Assembly (NCBI GenBank): GCA_963698495.1
Contig: CAVORB010000025.1
Span: forward strand, 1 to 64,000
DNA length: 64,000 nt
From: CAVORB01 sp963698495
GTDB lineage: Bacteria; Pseudomonadota; Gammaproteobacteria; Chromatiales; Chromatiaceae
Direction: 5' to 3'
The notes under the pieces were generated by a model. It saw only the letters and a list, made by a program, of their open reading frames with translations, searched no databases and was not told the DNA's origin. The position numbers and the translations under genes were made by a program. Below are positions 17,640-26,899 of this stretch, piece by piece (position 1 is the stretch's first letter; every line of letters begins with the position of its first letter).

Positions 17640-18167
17640 TCATTGGTCTTTCCAAGTTGCGAGTTGGATGCGACCCGTCAGCCACTGCACGCCGATCTGA
17701 TAGCCGCGATCGCTGTACGCGAGCACGATGCGCCCGCCGGTCGAGCTGCCGTCGGGGTAGAAGCGCACGCCACCGGTGTGGTCGTTTAGCATCTCCGATT
17801 CGGCGGCCTCCAATTTCACCTCCAGGTCATCGGGGAGAGTCGACCGCCGATAACCGCCGTCGACCTCGAACACGCGTTCTTCCACGTCGATCACGAAGGC
17901 GGCATCTCGCCCGCTGCGAATCGCCTCTTCCCGGGCCAGGCGCAGACCGGATGCAACCCGGCGCGCGGCCGCCTTGAGCTCGACACCGGGAAAGGCCGAG
18001 CTGATCAGCGGCGGAACGATCGCGATCAGGAGGGAGGCCAGGGCCAGGACCACCACGAGCTCCAGGAGGGTGAAGCCGTGTGTTGGTCGGGATCTGCAAC
18101 CGCGAGTCGTCGCGGCAACGAGCAGGCGATGATCAATCCGTCGACGCGCATACGAGCCTCCGCCCAT
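17640..18167 (-). CDS. gspH: Type II secretion minor pseudopilin GspH
   Basis: 175 residues if started at the ATG at 18167, giving a leader of about 30 residues before THG|FTLLELVVVLALASLLIAI. A GTG at 18233, with a GGGAG-like site upstream, would give 197 residues and an unusually long leader, so the start is uncertain. RRVASGLRLAREEAIRSGRD is the conserved GspH helix, followed by beta strands ending in IQLATWKDQ. Lies between gspG and gspI. Confidence 0.87.
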   Translation of the reverse strand: MGGGSYARRRIDHRLLVAATTRGCRSRPTHGFTLLELVVVLALASLLIAIVPPLISSAFPGVELKAAARRVASGLRLAREEAIRSGRDAAFVIDVEERVFEVDGGYRRSTLPDDLEVKLEAAESEMLNDHTGGVRFYPDGSSTGGRIVLAYSDRGYQIGVQWLTGRIQLATWKDQ

Positions 18168-18242
18168 GCCCAGCGAGGCAAGGGTACCGCCAATACTGGC
18201 GCCATCCAGCCACCGGGGCCTCGGCGTCGGCACCGTCTTGGG

Positions 18243-18677
18243 TCACTCCCAGCCGCGGATGTCCTGATCCTCGCCGTCACCGCCCTCGCGGTTGTCGGCT
18301 CCCAGCGACCAGATGTCGAAGGAGCCGTGTTCGCCCGGAGACTGGTACTCGAACTCGTACCCCCAAGGGTCCTTCGGGACGTAGGATTTCTTGAGGTACG
18401 GACCGCTCCAGTTCTCCATGTCTCCCGGTTTCTCCACCAGCGCCTGGAGGCCCTCGCTGGTCGTGGGATAGCGGCCCAGCTCCAGACGGTAGATGTCCAG
18501 CGCGCCCGAGAGCTCCTCGATCTGGATGCGGGCCGTCTTGGTCTTCGAGGTGCCGAGGGTCTTCATCACCCGCGGGCCGACGAGACCGACCAGTAGCCCG
18601 AGAATCGCGAGGACGACCAAGAGCTCGACCAGGGTAAAACCGCGCATCCGCTTGTGTTGTTCGACGAAAGACTGCAT
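18243..18677 (-). CDS. gspG: Type II secretion major pseudopilin GspG
   Basis: 144 residues from the ATG at 18677 (another ATG at 18716 would add 13). The leader MQSFVEQHKRMRG precedes FTLVELLVVLAILGLLVGL, the cleavage and N-methylation site. LDIYRLELGRYPTTSEGLQAL and WSGPYLKKSYVPKDPWG are GspG hallmarks. The C-terminus has LGADNREGGDGEDQDI, the calcium-binding loop of major pseudopilins. It builds the pseudopilus shaft. About 195 bp of non-coding DNA separate it from gspF, so it may have extra transcription of its own. Confidence 0.95.
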   Translation of the reverse strand: MQSFVEQHKRMRGFTLVELLVVLAILGLLVGLVGPRVMKTLGTSKTKTARIQIEELSGALDIYRLELGRYPTTSEGLQALVEKPGDMENWSGPYLKKSYVPKDPWGYEFEYQSPGEHGSFDIWSLGADNREGGDGEDQDIRGWE

Positions 18678-18871
18678 CGCTTGGATTCCGTTTAGATCTA
18701 AGAAGACGCTGATCATTGGCCTTCCTGGCCAAAATCAGCACGGGGCCAGCCATGGCCCGGACGGAAAACGCAATGGATCAGCGTTCTCCTAAAAACTTGC
18801 CGACTATTGGCCGTATTCTAACTGCTACCGAACAGGCATCGCGAACCGGCCCGCGCGAGGCTTGATGGCCG

Positions 18872-20077
18872 TTACATCACGAGCTCGTTCGCCCCCAGGA
18901 TGGGTACGATGATCGAGATGATGATGCCGGCCACCACGATGCCGAGCCCGATGATCAGCACCGGCTCGAGCAGGGTAAGCATTCGTTTGACGCTGGCCTC
19001 GGTCTCCTTGTCGTAGGTTTCCGCCACCTTCCCCAGCATGGCGTCGAGCGTACCCGACTCCTCGCCCACGCGAATCATCTGCAGCGCCATCTGCGGCAGG
19101 ATCTCCCGCCTGGCCACGGGCTCGGCAAGCCCTCGTCCGTGCTTGAGATCCTCGCCCGCTTCCTCCAGCAACCCGGCGAGCTTGCGGTTGCCGACCACCT
19201 CACGCGACAGGTTCAGTGCGCTGAGCAAGGGTAGGCCGTTCTTCAACAAGGTCGACAGCGTATGGCAGAACCGAGCCGTCTCCAGCTTCCACACCAGATC
19301 CCCGAACAACGGCAGATCCAGCACTTTATGATCCAGCCGCGTGCGGACCCCGGGCTTTTGCATCCAGCGTTCGACGGCCAAGGCCAGAACGGCGATGAAC
19401 GCAAGCATTGCCCACCAATAGTCTCGGAACAGGTCGCCGACGGCAATGACGATGCGGGTGGGCAGCGGCAGCGCCGCTCCCATGTCCTGAAAAAGCACCG
19501 TGAACTGGGGCACCACGAACACCAGCAGCAGGATCACCGAAAGCCCGGCGACCACCAGCAGGATCATCGGATAAATCAGGGCCGAGGTGATGGTCTCCCG
19601 CAGCTCCGCCGTGCGTTCCAGGTAGTCGGCGAGGCGGGCGAGCACCATGTCAAGAGAGCCGCTGGCCTCCCCGGCGCGCACCATGTTCACGTACAGCCGC
19701 GGGAACAGATTGTCCTCTTCCAGGGCGGAGGAAAAGGTCGCGCCGCCGCGCACGCGCCCCTGGAGGTTCTCCAGCACGTGCGTGACACGCTCTTCCTCCG
19801 TCAGCTCGATAAGGATCTGCAGCGAGCGGTCGAGGGTCAGTCCCGCCTCCAGCAGCGTGGCCAGCTCGCGGGTCATGATCCCGATTTCCTTCTGGGTCAG
19901 GCCGCTGGTTCGGCGGAAACTGATCTGGCTGCGCAGCCCTCCGGTCGGTCGCGCCTGAATGGGGATCAGGCCTTCCGTCTGGAGATGTCGAATCACGGAT
20001 GCCTCGTCAGCGGCCTCCAGCTCCCCCTCGACGGTCTCGCCGTCGTTTCGCACCGCCTTGTAATGGAAACGGGCCAC
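18872..20077 (-). CDS. gspF: Type II secretion inner-membrane platform protein GspF
   Basis: 401 residues from the GTG at 20077, five bases after the gspE stop, giving VARFHYKAVRNDGETVEG as in other GspF proteins; the longer open frame upstream is gspE in another frame. Two T2SSF domains (about 70-195 and 270-395), each with the conserved helix bundle, and transmembrane segments around ALIYPMILLVVAGLSVILLL and the C-terminal LLEPVLIIGLGIVVAGIIIS. It anchors pseudopilus assembly and contacts GspE and GspL. Confidence 0.95.
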   Translation of the reverse strand: MARFHYKAVRNDGETVEGELEAADEASVIRHLQTEGLIPIQARPTGGLRSQISFRRTSGLTQKEIGIMTRELATLLEAGLTLDRSLQILIELTEEERVTHVLENLQGRVRGGATFSSALEEDNLFPRLYVNMVRAGEASGSLDMVLARLADYLERTAELRETITSALIYPMILLVVAGLSVILLLVFVVPQFTVLFQDMGAALPLPTRIVIAVGDLFRDYWWAMLAFIAVLALAVERWMQKPGVRTRLDHKVLDLPLFGDLVWKLETARFCHTLSTLLKNGLPLLSALNLSREVVGNRKLAGLLEEAGEDLKHGRGLAEPVARREILPQMALQMIRVGEESGTLDAMLGKVAETYDKETEASVKRMLTLLEPVLIIGLGIVVAGIIISIIVPILGANELVM

Positions 20078-20081
20078 GTCT

Positions 20082-21848
20082 TTAGACCTCCTCCGCCACC
20101 CGCAGAACCTCCTCCATCGTGGTGCGCCCGTCGAGCGCCTTGCGCAGGCCGTCCTGATACATGGTGTGCATGCCCTCTTCGACCGCCAGGCGCTGGATCT
20201 CGCTCGCGGTGGCATGGGAAAGCACGGCCTTGCGGACACCGTCGGTCATTACCAGCACCTCAGAGATTCCCAGACGGCCGTAGTAGCCGGTTCCATTGCA
20301 CAGGGCGCAGCCCTTGGGGTGGTACAGCGTCGGCTCCTCGGTAACGCCCCCCGCCACCCGCTCCAGCTTGGCCGCCATCTCGGGGATAGGGTGATACGGC
20401 TCCCTGCAGGAGGTACACAACCGGCGCACAAGGCGCTGGGCGAGAATACCGTTGATCGTGGAGGTCAGGAGATAGTCCTCGACCCCCATGTCGAGGAGGC
20501 GGGTGATCCCGCTCGCCGCATCGTTGGTATGCAGGGTGGACAAGACTAAGTGACCGGTGAGCGCGGATTGGACCGCGATGCGCGCGGTCTCCAGGTCTCG
20601 CATCTCGCCGACCATGATGATATCCGGGTCCTGGCGCACGATGGAGCGCAAGGCGCCGGCGAAGGTCATCCCGATCTGGGGCTTGACCTGGATCTGGTTG
20701 ATACCCGGGATCTGGTACTCGACCGGATCCTCGACGGTGATGATCTTGCGCTCCTGCGTGTTGAGGCGGCTCAAGGCCGTGTACAGGGTGGTGCTCTTGC
20801 CGCTTCCGGTGGGACCGGTGACCAGGAAGATGCCGTAGGGCATTTCGAGGACCTGGAGCAACCGCTGGCGCGGCGTTCCCTCGAAACCCAGCGAGTCGAA
20901 GTCGAATCGTACGCTTTCCTTGTCCAGCAGGCGCATGACGACGCTCTCACCGAACATGGTCGGTACGGTGGACACGCGCAGGTCCAGCTCCTTGCCCTGC
21001 ACCCGCAGCGGAATGCGCCCGTCCTGGGGCAACCGCCGCTCGGCAATGTTGAGCTTGGACATGATCTTCACGCGCGAGATGACGGCGGCGGTAGACCGCA
21101 CCGGAGGCGACTCGACCTCCTGCAGTATCCCATCGACGCGGTAGCGCACCTTGAGCTCGTCCTCGAACGGCTCGATGTGGATGTCCGAGGCCCGGGATTC
21201 GACGGCCCGCTGGATGATCTGATTGACCATGCGGATCACCGGGGCCTCGCTGGCAAGATCCTTGAGATGCTCGATGTCGTCCTCCGAGACCTCCCCAAGC
21301 GCGGCCTCCAGGTCGCTCTCCTCCTCCGTCTCATCCCTTTCCTCGTAAAGCCGCCGCAACGCGGCCTCGATCTCCGCGGGAAGGCCCACCCAGGGCGCAA
21401 CCGGCTTGCCCACCGCCATTTGCATCGCCTCGAGCACGAAATCGTCCACCGGATCAGCGAACGCGGCTTCAAGCCCCTCCTCATCCTCTCGCAAGGGAAT
21501 CACCCGGGCATCCTTGAGGAAGCGCAGGCTGAAGCTCTCCCCCGCCACCGGCACCTCGGGATAGTCCGACGCCTGCGCCAGAGGAAACTGCAGAACATCG
21601 GCAAGCGCTTGGGCCATGTCACGCTCCGAGACCAGGCCGAGGCGGACCAGCATGCGCAGCAGGGGGTCGCCGCTCTCCTCGGCAAGCCGGCGCGCGCGGG
21701 CGAGGTCGCTGGTTACCAGCTTGCCCTCCTTCTGCAGATGGGCGAGCACCCTCGCCTCGGGCGCTGGCTCCTCGTTTACGACCGGACCCGGCGGCGTGGC
21801 GGCCGCGACATCCGCCCCTTCGAGCTCGACGGAAAGGTTTTCAGCCAT
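20082..21848 (-). CDS. gspE: Type II secretion ATPase GspE
   Basis: 588 residues from the ATG at 21848. N-terminal GspE-N domains contain ALADVLQFPLAQASDYP. Walker A GPTGSGKST is at about residues 345-353. VEDPVEYQIPGINQIQV is the Asp box, with Walker B DPDIIMVGEMRD and the His box STLHTNDA. A CxxC...CxxC zinc motif (CTSCREPY, CALCNGTG) follows. It powers pseudopilus polymerisation. The start overlaps the end of the CapD-like gene by 8 bases, so T2SS translation is coupled to a polysaccharide gene. Confidence 0.96.
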   Translation of the reverse strand: MAENLSVELEGADVAAATPPGPVVNEEPAPEARVLAHLQKEGKLVTSDLARARRLAEESGDPLLRMLVRLGLVSERDMAQALADVLQFPLAQASDYPEVPVAGESFSLRFLKDARVIPLREDEEGLEAAFADPVDDFVLEAMQMAVGKPVAPWVGLPAEIEAALRRLYEERDETEEESDLEAALGEVSEDDIEHLKDLASEAPVIRMVNQIIQRAVESRASDIHIEPFEDELKVRYRVDGILQEVESPPVRSTAAVISRVKIMSKLNIAERRLPQDGRIPLRVQGKELDLRVSTVPTMFGESVVMRLLDKESVRFDFDSLGFEGTPRQRLLQVLEMPYGIFLVTGPTGSGKSTTLYTALSRLNTQERKIITVEDPVEYQIPGINQIQVKPQIGMTFAGALRSIVRQDPDIIMVGEMRDLETARIAVQSALTGHLVLSTLHTNDAASGITRLLDMGVEDYLLTSTINGILAQRLVRRLCTSCREPYHPIPEMAAKLERVAGGVTEEPTLYHPKGCALCNGTGYYGRLGISEVLVMTDGVRKAVLSHATASEIQRLAVEEGMHTMYQDGLRKALDGRTTMEEVLRVAEEV

Positions 21849-23706
21849 GGGCGACCTCCTCCGGTTTCGTCGTACCCTGCCATTGTGGAAGAAGCGCTCG
21901 CAATGCCGTACGCTGCGCATCCTCGTCACACGCCGCGGCGCCGACCTTTAGTTTTTCGAGGCGCGGCTGCAGCTCATCGCGAGCCAGCCCTGCACTGCGC
22001 CGCGCCACGCGGATCTTGGGATGCAGCGTCGGCGCCAGATCCTCGGACGCGTAAAAAAGCTCTTCGTACAGTTTCTCGCCCGGCCGCAGTCCAATGTACT
22101 CGATCTCGATGTCCTCGCCCGGGCGCTTGCCCGAAAGCAGAATCATCTGCTCCGCCAGATAGCGAATCTTGACCGGCTCCCCCATGTCGAGCACAAAGAT
22201 CTCTCCGCCCTCCCCGATTGCGGCCGCTTGCATGATAAGCTGACAGGCTTCCGGTATGGTCATGAAGAAGCGTTCGATGTCCGGATGCGTCACGGTGACG
22301 GGCCCCCCGCGGGCGATCTGGCGACGGAACAGGGGCACCACGCTGCCGGCGGAGCCGAGCACATTACCGAAACGCACCGTGATGTAACGGGTCGGCGACT
22401 CGGCGCCGAGAGACTGGCAAAGGATCTCGGCCACGCGCTTGGTGGCGCCCATGATGTTGGTGGGATTGACCGCTTTGTCGGTCGAGATGAGAACAAACTG
22501 CTCACATTGGAATGCGTCCGCTGCCCGCGCCACCAAATCGGTGCCCAGCACGTTGTTGCGAATGGCGGCCCGCACCTGATGCTCCAGTAACGGAACGTGC
22601 TTGTAAGCCGCCGCGTGGAACACGATCTTGGGTCGCTCCCGGCCGAACAGTCCCTTTACCGCCGTCGCATCCGTGACGTCGAGCAAGCGGCTTTCGACCT
22701 GCAAGCCGGTGTAGGTCTCGCGCAGCTCCATGTCAATGCGGTAAAGGTTGAACTCACAGTTGTCGACCACGACCAACCGCGAAGGCCGCGAGGCAGCGAT
22801 CTGGCGGCAAAGCTCCGCGCCAATCGAGCCTCCCCCCCCGGTGACGAGGACCACCTTTCCGGCCAGCGAGGCGCGGATCGCGTCCCAGTCGAGCTCGACC
22901 GGGTCGCGCCCCAGGAGATCCTCGATGCTCACCGGACGCACCTGGCTGACGCTGACCTGCCCGGCCATCAAGCTTTGCAGCTCCGGCACGGTGCGGAAGG
23001 GACGACCAGCGCGCTCGCACAAGGCGACCAGCCGCTGCATATCCTTCGTCGACGCGCTCGGAATCGCCAATAGGATGAGGTCGATCTCCAGGCTCTCGGA
23101 TAGCTCGGGAATCATAGGCGTGGGACCGCGCACCGGGACGCCGTGGACTTCCCCCCCCTGGCGCCGCAGCTTATCGTCGACGAAGGCGACCGGGAGCCAG
23201 CCCTGGGCGGGATCCCGAAGCATGTCCCGCACCAGCATCTCACCAGCCCGACCAGCGCCGACGATGAGCACGCGCTGACCGGCACGTAGCGCTAGCCGGT
23301 GATCCTTGAGCCAACGATAGAGGACGCGGGGTCCGGATAGCAACAAAAGCTGCAGCAGCGCGAACAGCACGGGCACCGAGCGGGGAACCGACTGCATGCG
23401 GTTGAAGATGAACAGGGCGAACAGGATAAGCGCCGTGCCCGCCAGAACCGCCTTGACGATCCGCGTGAGGTCGGGCAGGGAGGCGAAGCGCCAGACCCCA
23501 CGGTAGAGGCCGAACATCCAGTTGACCAGGCCCTGAACCAGAATCACCAACGGCAGCGCGGTGAGTGCGCCATCGACGAACTCCTGGGGGATGTCACCGA
23601 GGTTGAAACGCAGCCAAAAGGCCAGGAACCAGGCGGCCGGGATCATTACCAGGTCGTGGACGAAGGCGGCGGTGCGCGAGCGCAGGCGGTCGATCCAGGC
23701 TTTCAC
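21841..23706 (-). CDS. Membrane nucleotide-sugar 4,6-dehydratase (CapD/FlaA1/WbpM family)
   Basis: 621 residues from a GTG at 23706 that overlaps the upstream stop (GTGA). The reading frame continues upstream, but that part is out-of-frame translation of other genes. Four N-terminal membrane helices, a first Rossmann fold (VLIVGAGRAGEMLVRDM), then the SDR domain with VLVTGGGGSIGAELCRQ, STDKAVNPTNIMGATKR (catalytic region) and VRFGNVLGSAGSVVPLF. The family converts UDP-GlcNAc to 4-keto-6-deoxy sugars at the membrane for O-antigen, capsule or glycoprotein glycans. Sits between a WecA-like transferase and gspE in one coupled unit. Confidence 0.9.
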   Translation of the reverse strand: MKAWIDRLRSRTAAFVHDLVMIPAAWFLAFWLRFNLGDIPQEFVDGALTALPLVILVQGLVNWMFGLYRGVWRFASLPDLTRIVKAVLAGTALILFALFIFNRMQSVPRSVPVLFALLQLLLLSGPRVLYRWLKDHRLALRAGQRVLIVGAGRAGEMLVRDMLRDPAQGWLPVAFVDDKLRRQGGEVHGVPVRGPTPMIPELSESLEIDLILLAIPSASTKDMQRLVALCERAGRPFRTVPELQSLMAGQVSVSQVRPVSIEDLLGRDPVELDWDAIRASLAGKVVLVTGGGGSIGAELCRQIAASRPSRLVVVDNCEFNLYRIDMELRETYTGLQVESRLLDVTDATAVKGLFGRERPKIVFHAAAYKHVPLLEHQVRAAIRNNVLGTDLVARAADAFQCEQFVLISTDKAVNPTNIMGATKRVAEILCQSLGAESPTRYITVRFGNVLGSAGSVVPLFRRQIARGGPVTVTHPDIERFFMTIPEACQLIMQAAAIGEGGEIFVLDMGEPVKIRYLAEQMILLSGKRPGEDIEIEYIGLRPGEKLYEELFYASEDLAPTLHPKIRVARRSAGLARDELQPRLEKLKVGAAACDEDAQRTALRALLPQWQGTTKPEEVAHG

Positions 23707-24737
23707 GCGGAAACGGAGCCCGCGGTCCGCTCGGCCAGGCGGACCCTGAAGCCGATGAGCAAGTAGATGATCGTCCAGGCCGCGAGCAACAAGGCCTGAT
23801 CCTGCCCGGTCATACCCACGGCGGCCACCGACGTCGCTGCACACGCGGCCATGAGCAGATAGGACCAGAGGAGGGTCTTGCGGTGGCTCCAGCCGGCCAA
23901 CACCAGACGTTGATAGTGGTGGGAACGGTGTGCCTCCCACACACGCTCGCCGCGGACGAGGCGACGAAGGAGCGTCCAGGTCGCATCCACGATAAAAGGA
24001 GAAAACGCGAGCCATGCCACCCAGAGGGGAAACAGTCCCTCCCGGGCGCCGACCAGGGCGGAAGCGGCGGCCGAGAAGCCGAGGGTAGCGGAACCCAGGT
24101 CGCCGAGGAATATGCGCGCCGGCGGGAAGTTGCCGAGCAGGAAACCCGCGGCCGAGGCGGCGACGACGGCATTGCCGAGGGCGTAGACACCGGCCTGCTC
24201 GCGCCAGCCGATGACGGCGAGGGCACTGAAGCCAAACACGGCCATGCCCGCGGCGAATCCGTCCATTCCGTCCATAAAGTTGTACAGGTTGATCATCCAG
24301 ACCACGAACAGCAGGGTGAGCACGAGGCTGAGCCAGTGCGGCATCGTCCAAGCGAGATTGGGCAGCTCGAAGCGGGCCCATGCCATCCCGCCCGTGACCA
24401 GGAGTAAGGCGGCGAGCAGATGAGCCGCCAGCCGGTAACGGGCCTGCACCTCCTTGCGATCGTCGAGAAACGAGACCGCGGCAACCAGCGAAACAGCGGC
24501 ACCGATCCAGGCCCGCTCCGCCGACGGCGCCACGAACAGGAAGGATAACGCGAAAGCGGTGAACGCCGCTGCGAGGACGGCTAGCCCCCCCGTGCGCGGC
24601 ACCGGGCTGGCGTGCAGGGACCGCGCGTTGGGATGGTCGAGCATGACGCCCACACGCGCCAAGGCTAGCGTCAACCCTGCGCTGAGGACAAAGGCCGTGA
24701 ACACGGTGATCGCAATGGCAACGGAGGGACTGTTCAT
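23703..24737 (-). CDS. WecA/MraY-type undecaprenyl-phosphate sugar-1-phosphate transferase
   Basis: 344 residues, about ten membrane helices. Family motifs: LDHPNARSLHASPVPRTGG near the N-terminus, FLDDRKEVQARYR, NLYNFMDGMDGFAAG (catalytic Asp region), RIFLGDLGSATLGF, and the cytoplasmic EAHRSHHYQRL loop typical of the WecA/WbpL group rather than MraY. It transfers a HexNAc-1-phosphate to the lipid carrier to begin a surface glycan. Followed with a 4-base overlap by the CapD-like dehydratase; together they resemble the wbpL-wbpM pair that starts O-antigen in Pseudomonas. Confidence 0.9.
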   Translation of the reverse strand: MNSPSVAIAITVFTAFVLSAGLTLALARVGVMLDHPNARSLHASPVPRTGGLAVLAAAFTAFALSFLFVAPSAERAWIGAAVSLVAAVSFLDDRKEVQARYRLAAHLLAALLLVTGGMAWARFELPNLAWTMPHWLSLVLTLLFVVWMINLYNFMDGMDGFAAGMAVFGFSALAVIGWREQAGVYALGNAVVAASAAGFLLGNFPPARIFLGDLGSATLGFSAAASALVGAREGLFPLWVAWLAFSPFIVDATWTLLRRLVRGERVWEAHRSHHYQRLVLAGWSHRKTLLWSYLLMAACAATSVAAVGMTGQDQALLLAAWTIIYLLIGFRVRLAERTAGSVSA

Positions 24738-24817
24738 CGGGGTACCTTGTCCCAGGTTCAGGTTCCGGTCCCTCCGCAGGATTCAGACAAGGTCCGCGAA
24801 GCAGGCCCCAACCGCCA

Positions 24818-25372
24818 TCAGATTTCCCGCACCAACGCCTTTTCGACGTCGTCTCGGGTCGCCTTGCCCACGAGCAGCTCGATAAGCTGGAGCGCGAAGT
24901 CCATCGCCGTGCCCGGACCGCGGGAGGTGATGACCTTGCCGTCGACGACGACGGGCGCGTCCAGGAGATCCACTTCCGGATACTCCTCCATGGCGACGGC
25001 ACCCGGGTAGCTGGTTGCCGACCTGCCGTTGAGCAGTCCCGCATTCGCCAGCACCTTCGGCGCGGCGCAGATGGCGGCGACATAGCGCTGCTCGGCGTGA
25101 TGACGCTTGAGCAGTCGGTGTACCCGCACATCCTCGTCCAGATGCGTCGCTCCGGGAAGCCCTCCCGGCAGCACGACCAGATCGAACTCATCGTCGAGGA
25201 CCGCGTCGAGCGCCGTATCGGGGATCAGCACGGTGCCGCGGCTTGCGCGCACCGGACCATCCGCCAATCCAGCGGTAACCACCTCGATGCCGGCCCGCCG
25301 CAACAAATCGATGACGGTGACCGCCTCTAGCTCTTCGCAGCCCTGGGCCAGCGGAACAAGTACGCGCGCCAT
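24818..25372 (-). CDS. yajL: DJ-1/PfpI family protein, YajL-like
   Basis: 184 residues from the ATG at 25372, giving MARVLVPLAQGCEELEAV, with the conserved Glu of the DJ-1 active site. The nucleophile elbow YVAAICAAPKVLANAGLL carries the reactive Cys, and RGPGTAMDFALQLIELLVG is the C-terminal signature. YajL-type members protect proteins from oxidation or glycation; whether they act as deglycases is debated. Monocistronic-looking, with about 80 and 130 bp gaps to its neighbours. Confidence 0.88.
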   Translation of the reverse strand: MARVLVPLAQGCEELEAVTVIDLLRRAGIEVVTAGLADGPVRASRGTVLIPDTALDAVLDDEFDLVVLPGGLPGATHLDEDVRVHRLLKRHHAEQRYVAAICAAPKVLANAGLLNGRSATSYPGAVAMEEYPEVDLLDAPVVVDGKVITSRGPGTAMDFALQLIELLVGKATRDDVEKALVREI

Positions 25373-25502
25373 AGTTTTCTCCGCTTCTCGCTTCAGTCTT
25401 CCCAATGATGCCACCGCGTGCCGCGCTAGGTAGCGTCCGGGCACTCTGCGGCCATGCGTTCGCAGATCGGCACGTCGCTTGCCGCGATCGGCGACGCTTC
25501 CT

Positions 25503-26888
25503 TCAGCCCCCTTTTGCTCGACCCAGGATGTTCAGGCCCTTGAGCACGTTCAGCGCCTCGCTGAGCTGGTAGTCCTCGACCGCGAGCGGCTGCTTCTCGT
25601 CCTCTTGTCCGTCCTTGGTCGACGGGCCGGCGTCGGTTCCCTCTGGCGCCTCACCGCCACCGTCTTCCGGCTGCTTGCGGTCCTCGACCTCCGCATCACC
25701 ACCGTCGGCATCCTCCAGGTGCCGCGAAAGATTGGCCTCCTTCAGCGGCTCGATGTCCGTTTCCTCGGTGATCTTGAGCTCCCCGCGATGGAGGGCGATA
25801 TCGGGCTCAATACCCATGGCCTGTATCGAACGACCGGAGGGCGTATAGTAACGCGCCGTCGTGAGCTTGAGCGCCGTCTGGTTGTCGATTGGCACGATCG
25901 TCTGGACCGACCCCTTGCCGAAGGTCTGGCCGCCCATGATGATCGCGCGCTTATGGTCCTGCAGTGCCCCGGCAACGATCTCGGAGGCGGAGGCCGAACC
26001 CGCATTCACCAGCACTACCATGGGCGCGCCATCGAGCACGTCGTCCGGGCCGGCCTTGAATTGAAGCTCTGAGTCGTCCACCCGCCCCTTGGTGTAGACG
26101 ATGAGGCCGCCACCAAGGAAGGCGTCGCTCACGCCGACGGCGCTGTTGAGCACGCCACCCGGGTTGTTTCGCAAGTCCAGCACCATCCCCTTGAGACCGC
26201 CGTCGTTTTCCGCTCTGAGCTTGTTGACTGCCTCGAGCAGGTCCTCGGTGGTTCGCGACTGGAAGTGGGAGACGCGCACGTAGCCGTATCCGGGCTCGAG
26301 GGTCCGACTCTTGACGCTCGCGACATGGATGACATCTCGAACCAGGGTGACCTTGGTGGGACGGTCCCCGCCATCGCGCAGGATGGTGAGCTCGATCTCC
26401 GTCCCGGGCTTGCCGCGCATCAGCTTCACCGCGTCATTCAGGCTCATCCCCTTCACGGGCTTGTCGTCGATGCGGATGATGAGGTCGCCGGCCTTGAGGC
26501 CGGCCCTCTGGGCCGGCGTGTCGTCGATCGGCGAGATCACCTTGACGAAGCCATCCTCCATGCCGACCTCGATCCCGAGACCGCCGAACTCGCCGCTGGT
26601 GCCGACCTGCAGGTCGCGGTACTCCTCGTTATCGAGATAAGAGGAATGCGGATCGAGGCCGGAGAGCATGCCGCGAATCGCGCTCTCCAGCAGCTCACGA
26701 TCGCTGACGGTCTCGACGTAGTCGCTCTTGATGCGCCCAAAAACCTCGGCAAAGGTGCGCAGCTCCTCGAGCGGAAGCGCCTCGCCATCGTTGCCGGGCT
26801 CGGCGGGTGTCTCAGCGGCAAGAGCGCCGGCATTGCCCAACATAAGCCCCAGCATCAGGGCCAATACAAACTGGAAACGGTGTTTCAT
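25503..26888 (-). CDS. ctpA: C-terminal processing peptidase, S41 family
   Basis: 461 residues from the ATG at 26888, which begins a signal peptide (MKHRFQFVLALMLGLMLGNA). A PDZ domain (about 100-170) includes GGLGIEVG and GLKAGDLIIRIDD. The protease domain has LRNNPGGVL, NAGSASASEIVAGAL (catalytic Ser) and GGQTFGKGSVQ (catalytic Lys). The acidic C-terminal tail (DADGGDAEVEDRKQPED) is variable. A periplasmic protease expected to trim envelope proteins and cell-wall hydrolases. It follows envC by 11 bases, the usual gammaproteobacterial pairing. Confidence 0.94.
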   Translation of the reverse strand: MKHRFQFVLALMLGLMLGNAGALAAETPAEPGNDGEALPLEELRTFAEVFGRIKSDYVETVSDRELLESAIRGMLSGLDPHSSYLDNEEYRDLQVGTSGEFGGLGIEVGMEDGFVKVISPIDDTPAQRAGLKAGDLIIRIDDKPVKGMSLNDAVKLMRGKPGTEIELTILRDGGDRPTKVTLVRDVIHVASVKSRTLEPGYGYVRVSHFQSRTTEDLLEAVNKLRAENDGGLKGMVLDLRNNPGGVLNSAVGVSDAFLGGGLIVYTKGRVDDSELQFKAGPDDVLDGAPMVVLVNAGSASASEIVAGALQDHKRAIIMGGQTFGKGSVQTIVPIDNQTALKLTTARYYTPSGRSIQAMGIEPDIALHRGELKITEETDIEPLKEANLSRHLEDADGGDAEVEDRKQPEDGGGEAPEGTDAGPSTKDGQEDEKQPLAVEDYQLSEALNVLKGLNILGRAKGG

Positions 26889-26899
26889 ATCAGGGATCA

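Noticed and set aside
21841..25191. A 1116-codon frame suggesting a giant fusion protein
   Set aside because: The first half is antisense-free but out-of-frame translation of the yajL-like and WecA-like genes; real similarity to CapD-like proteins begins at the GTG at 23706.
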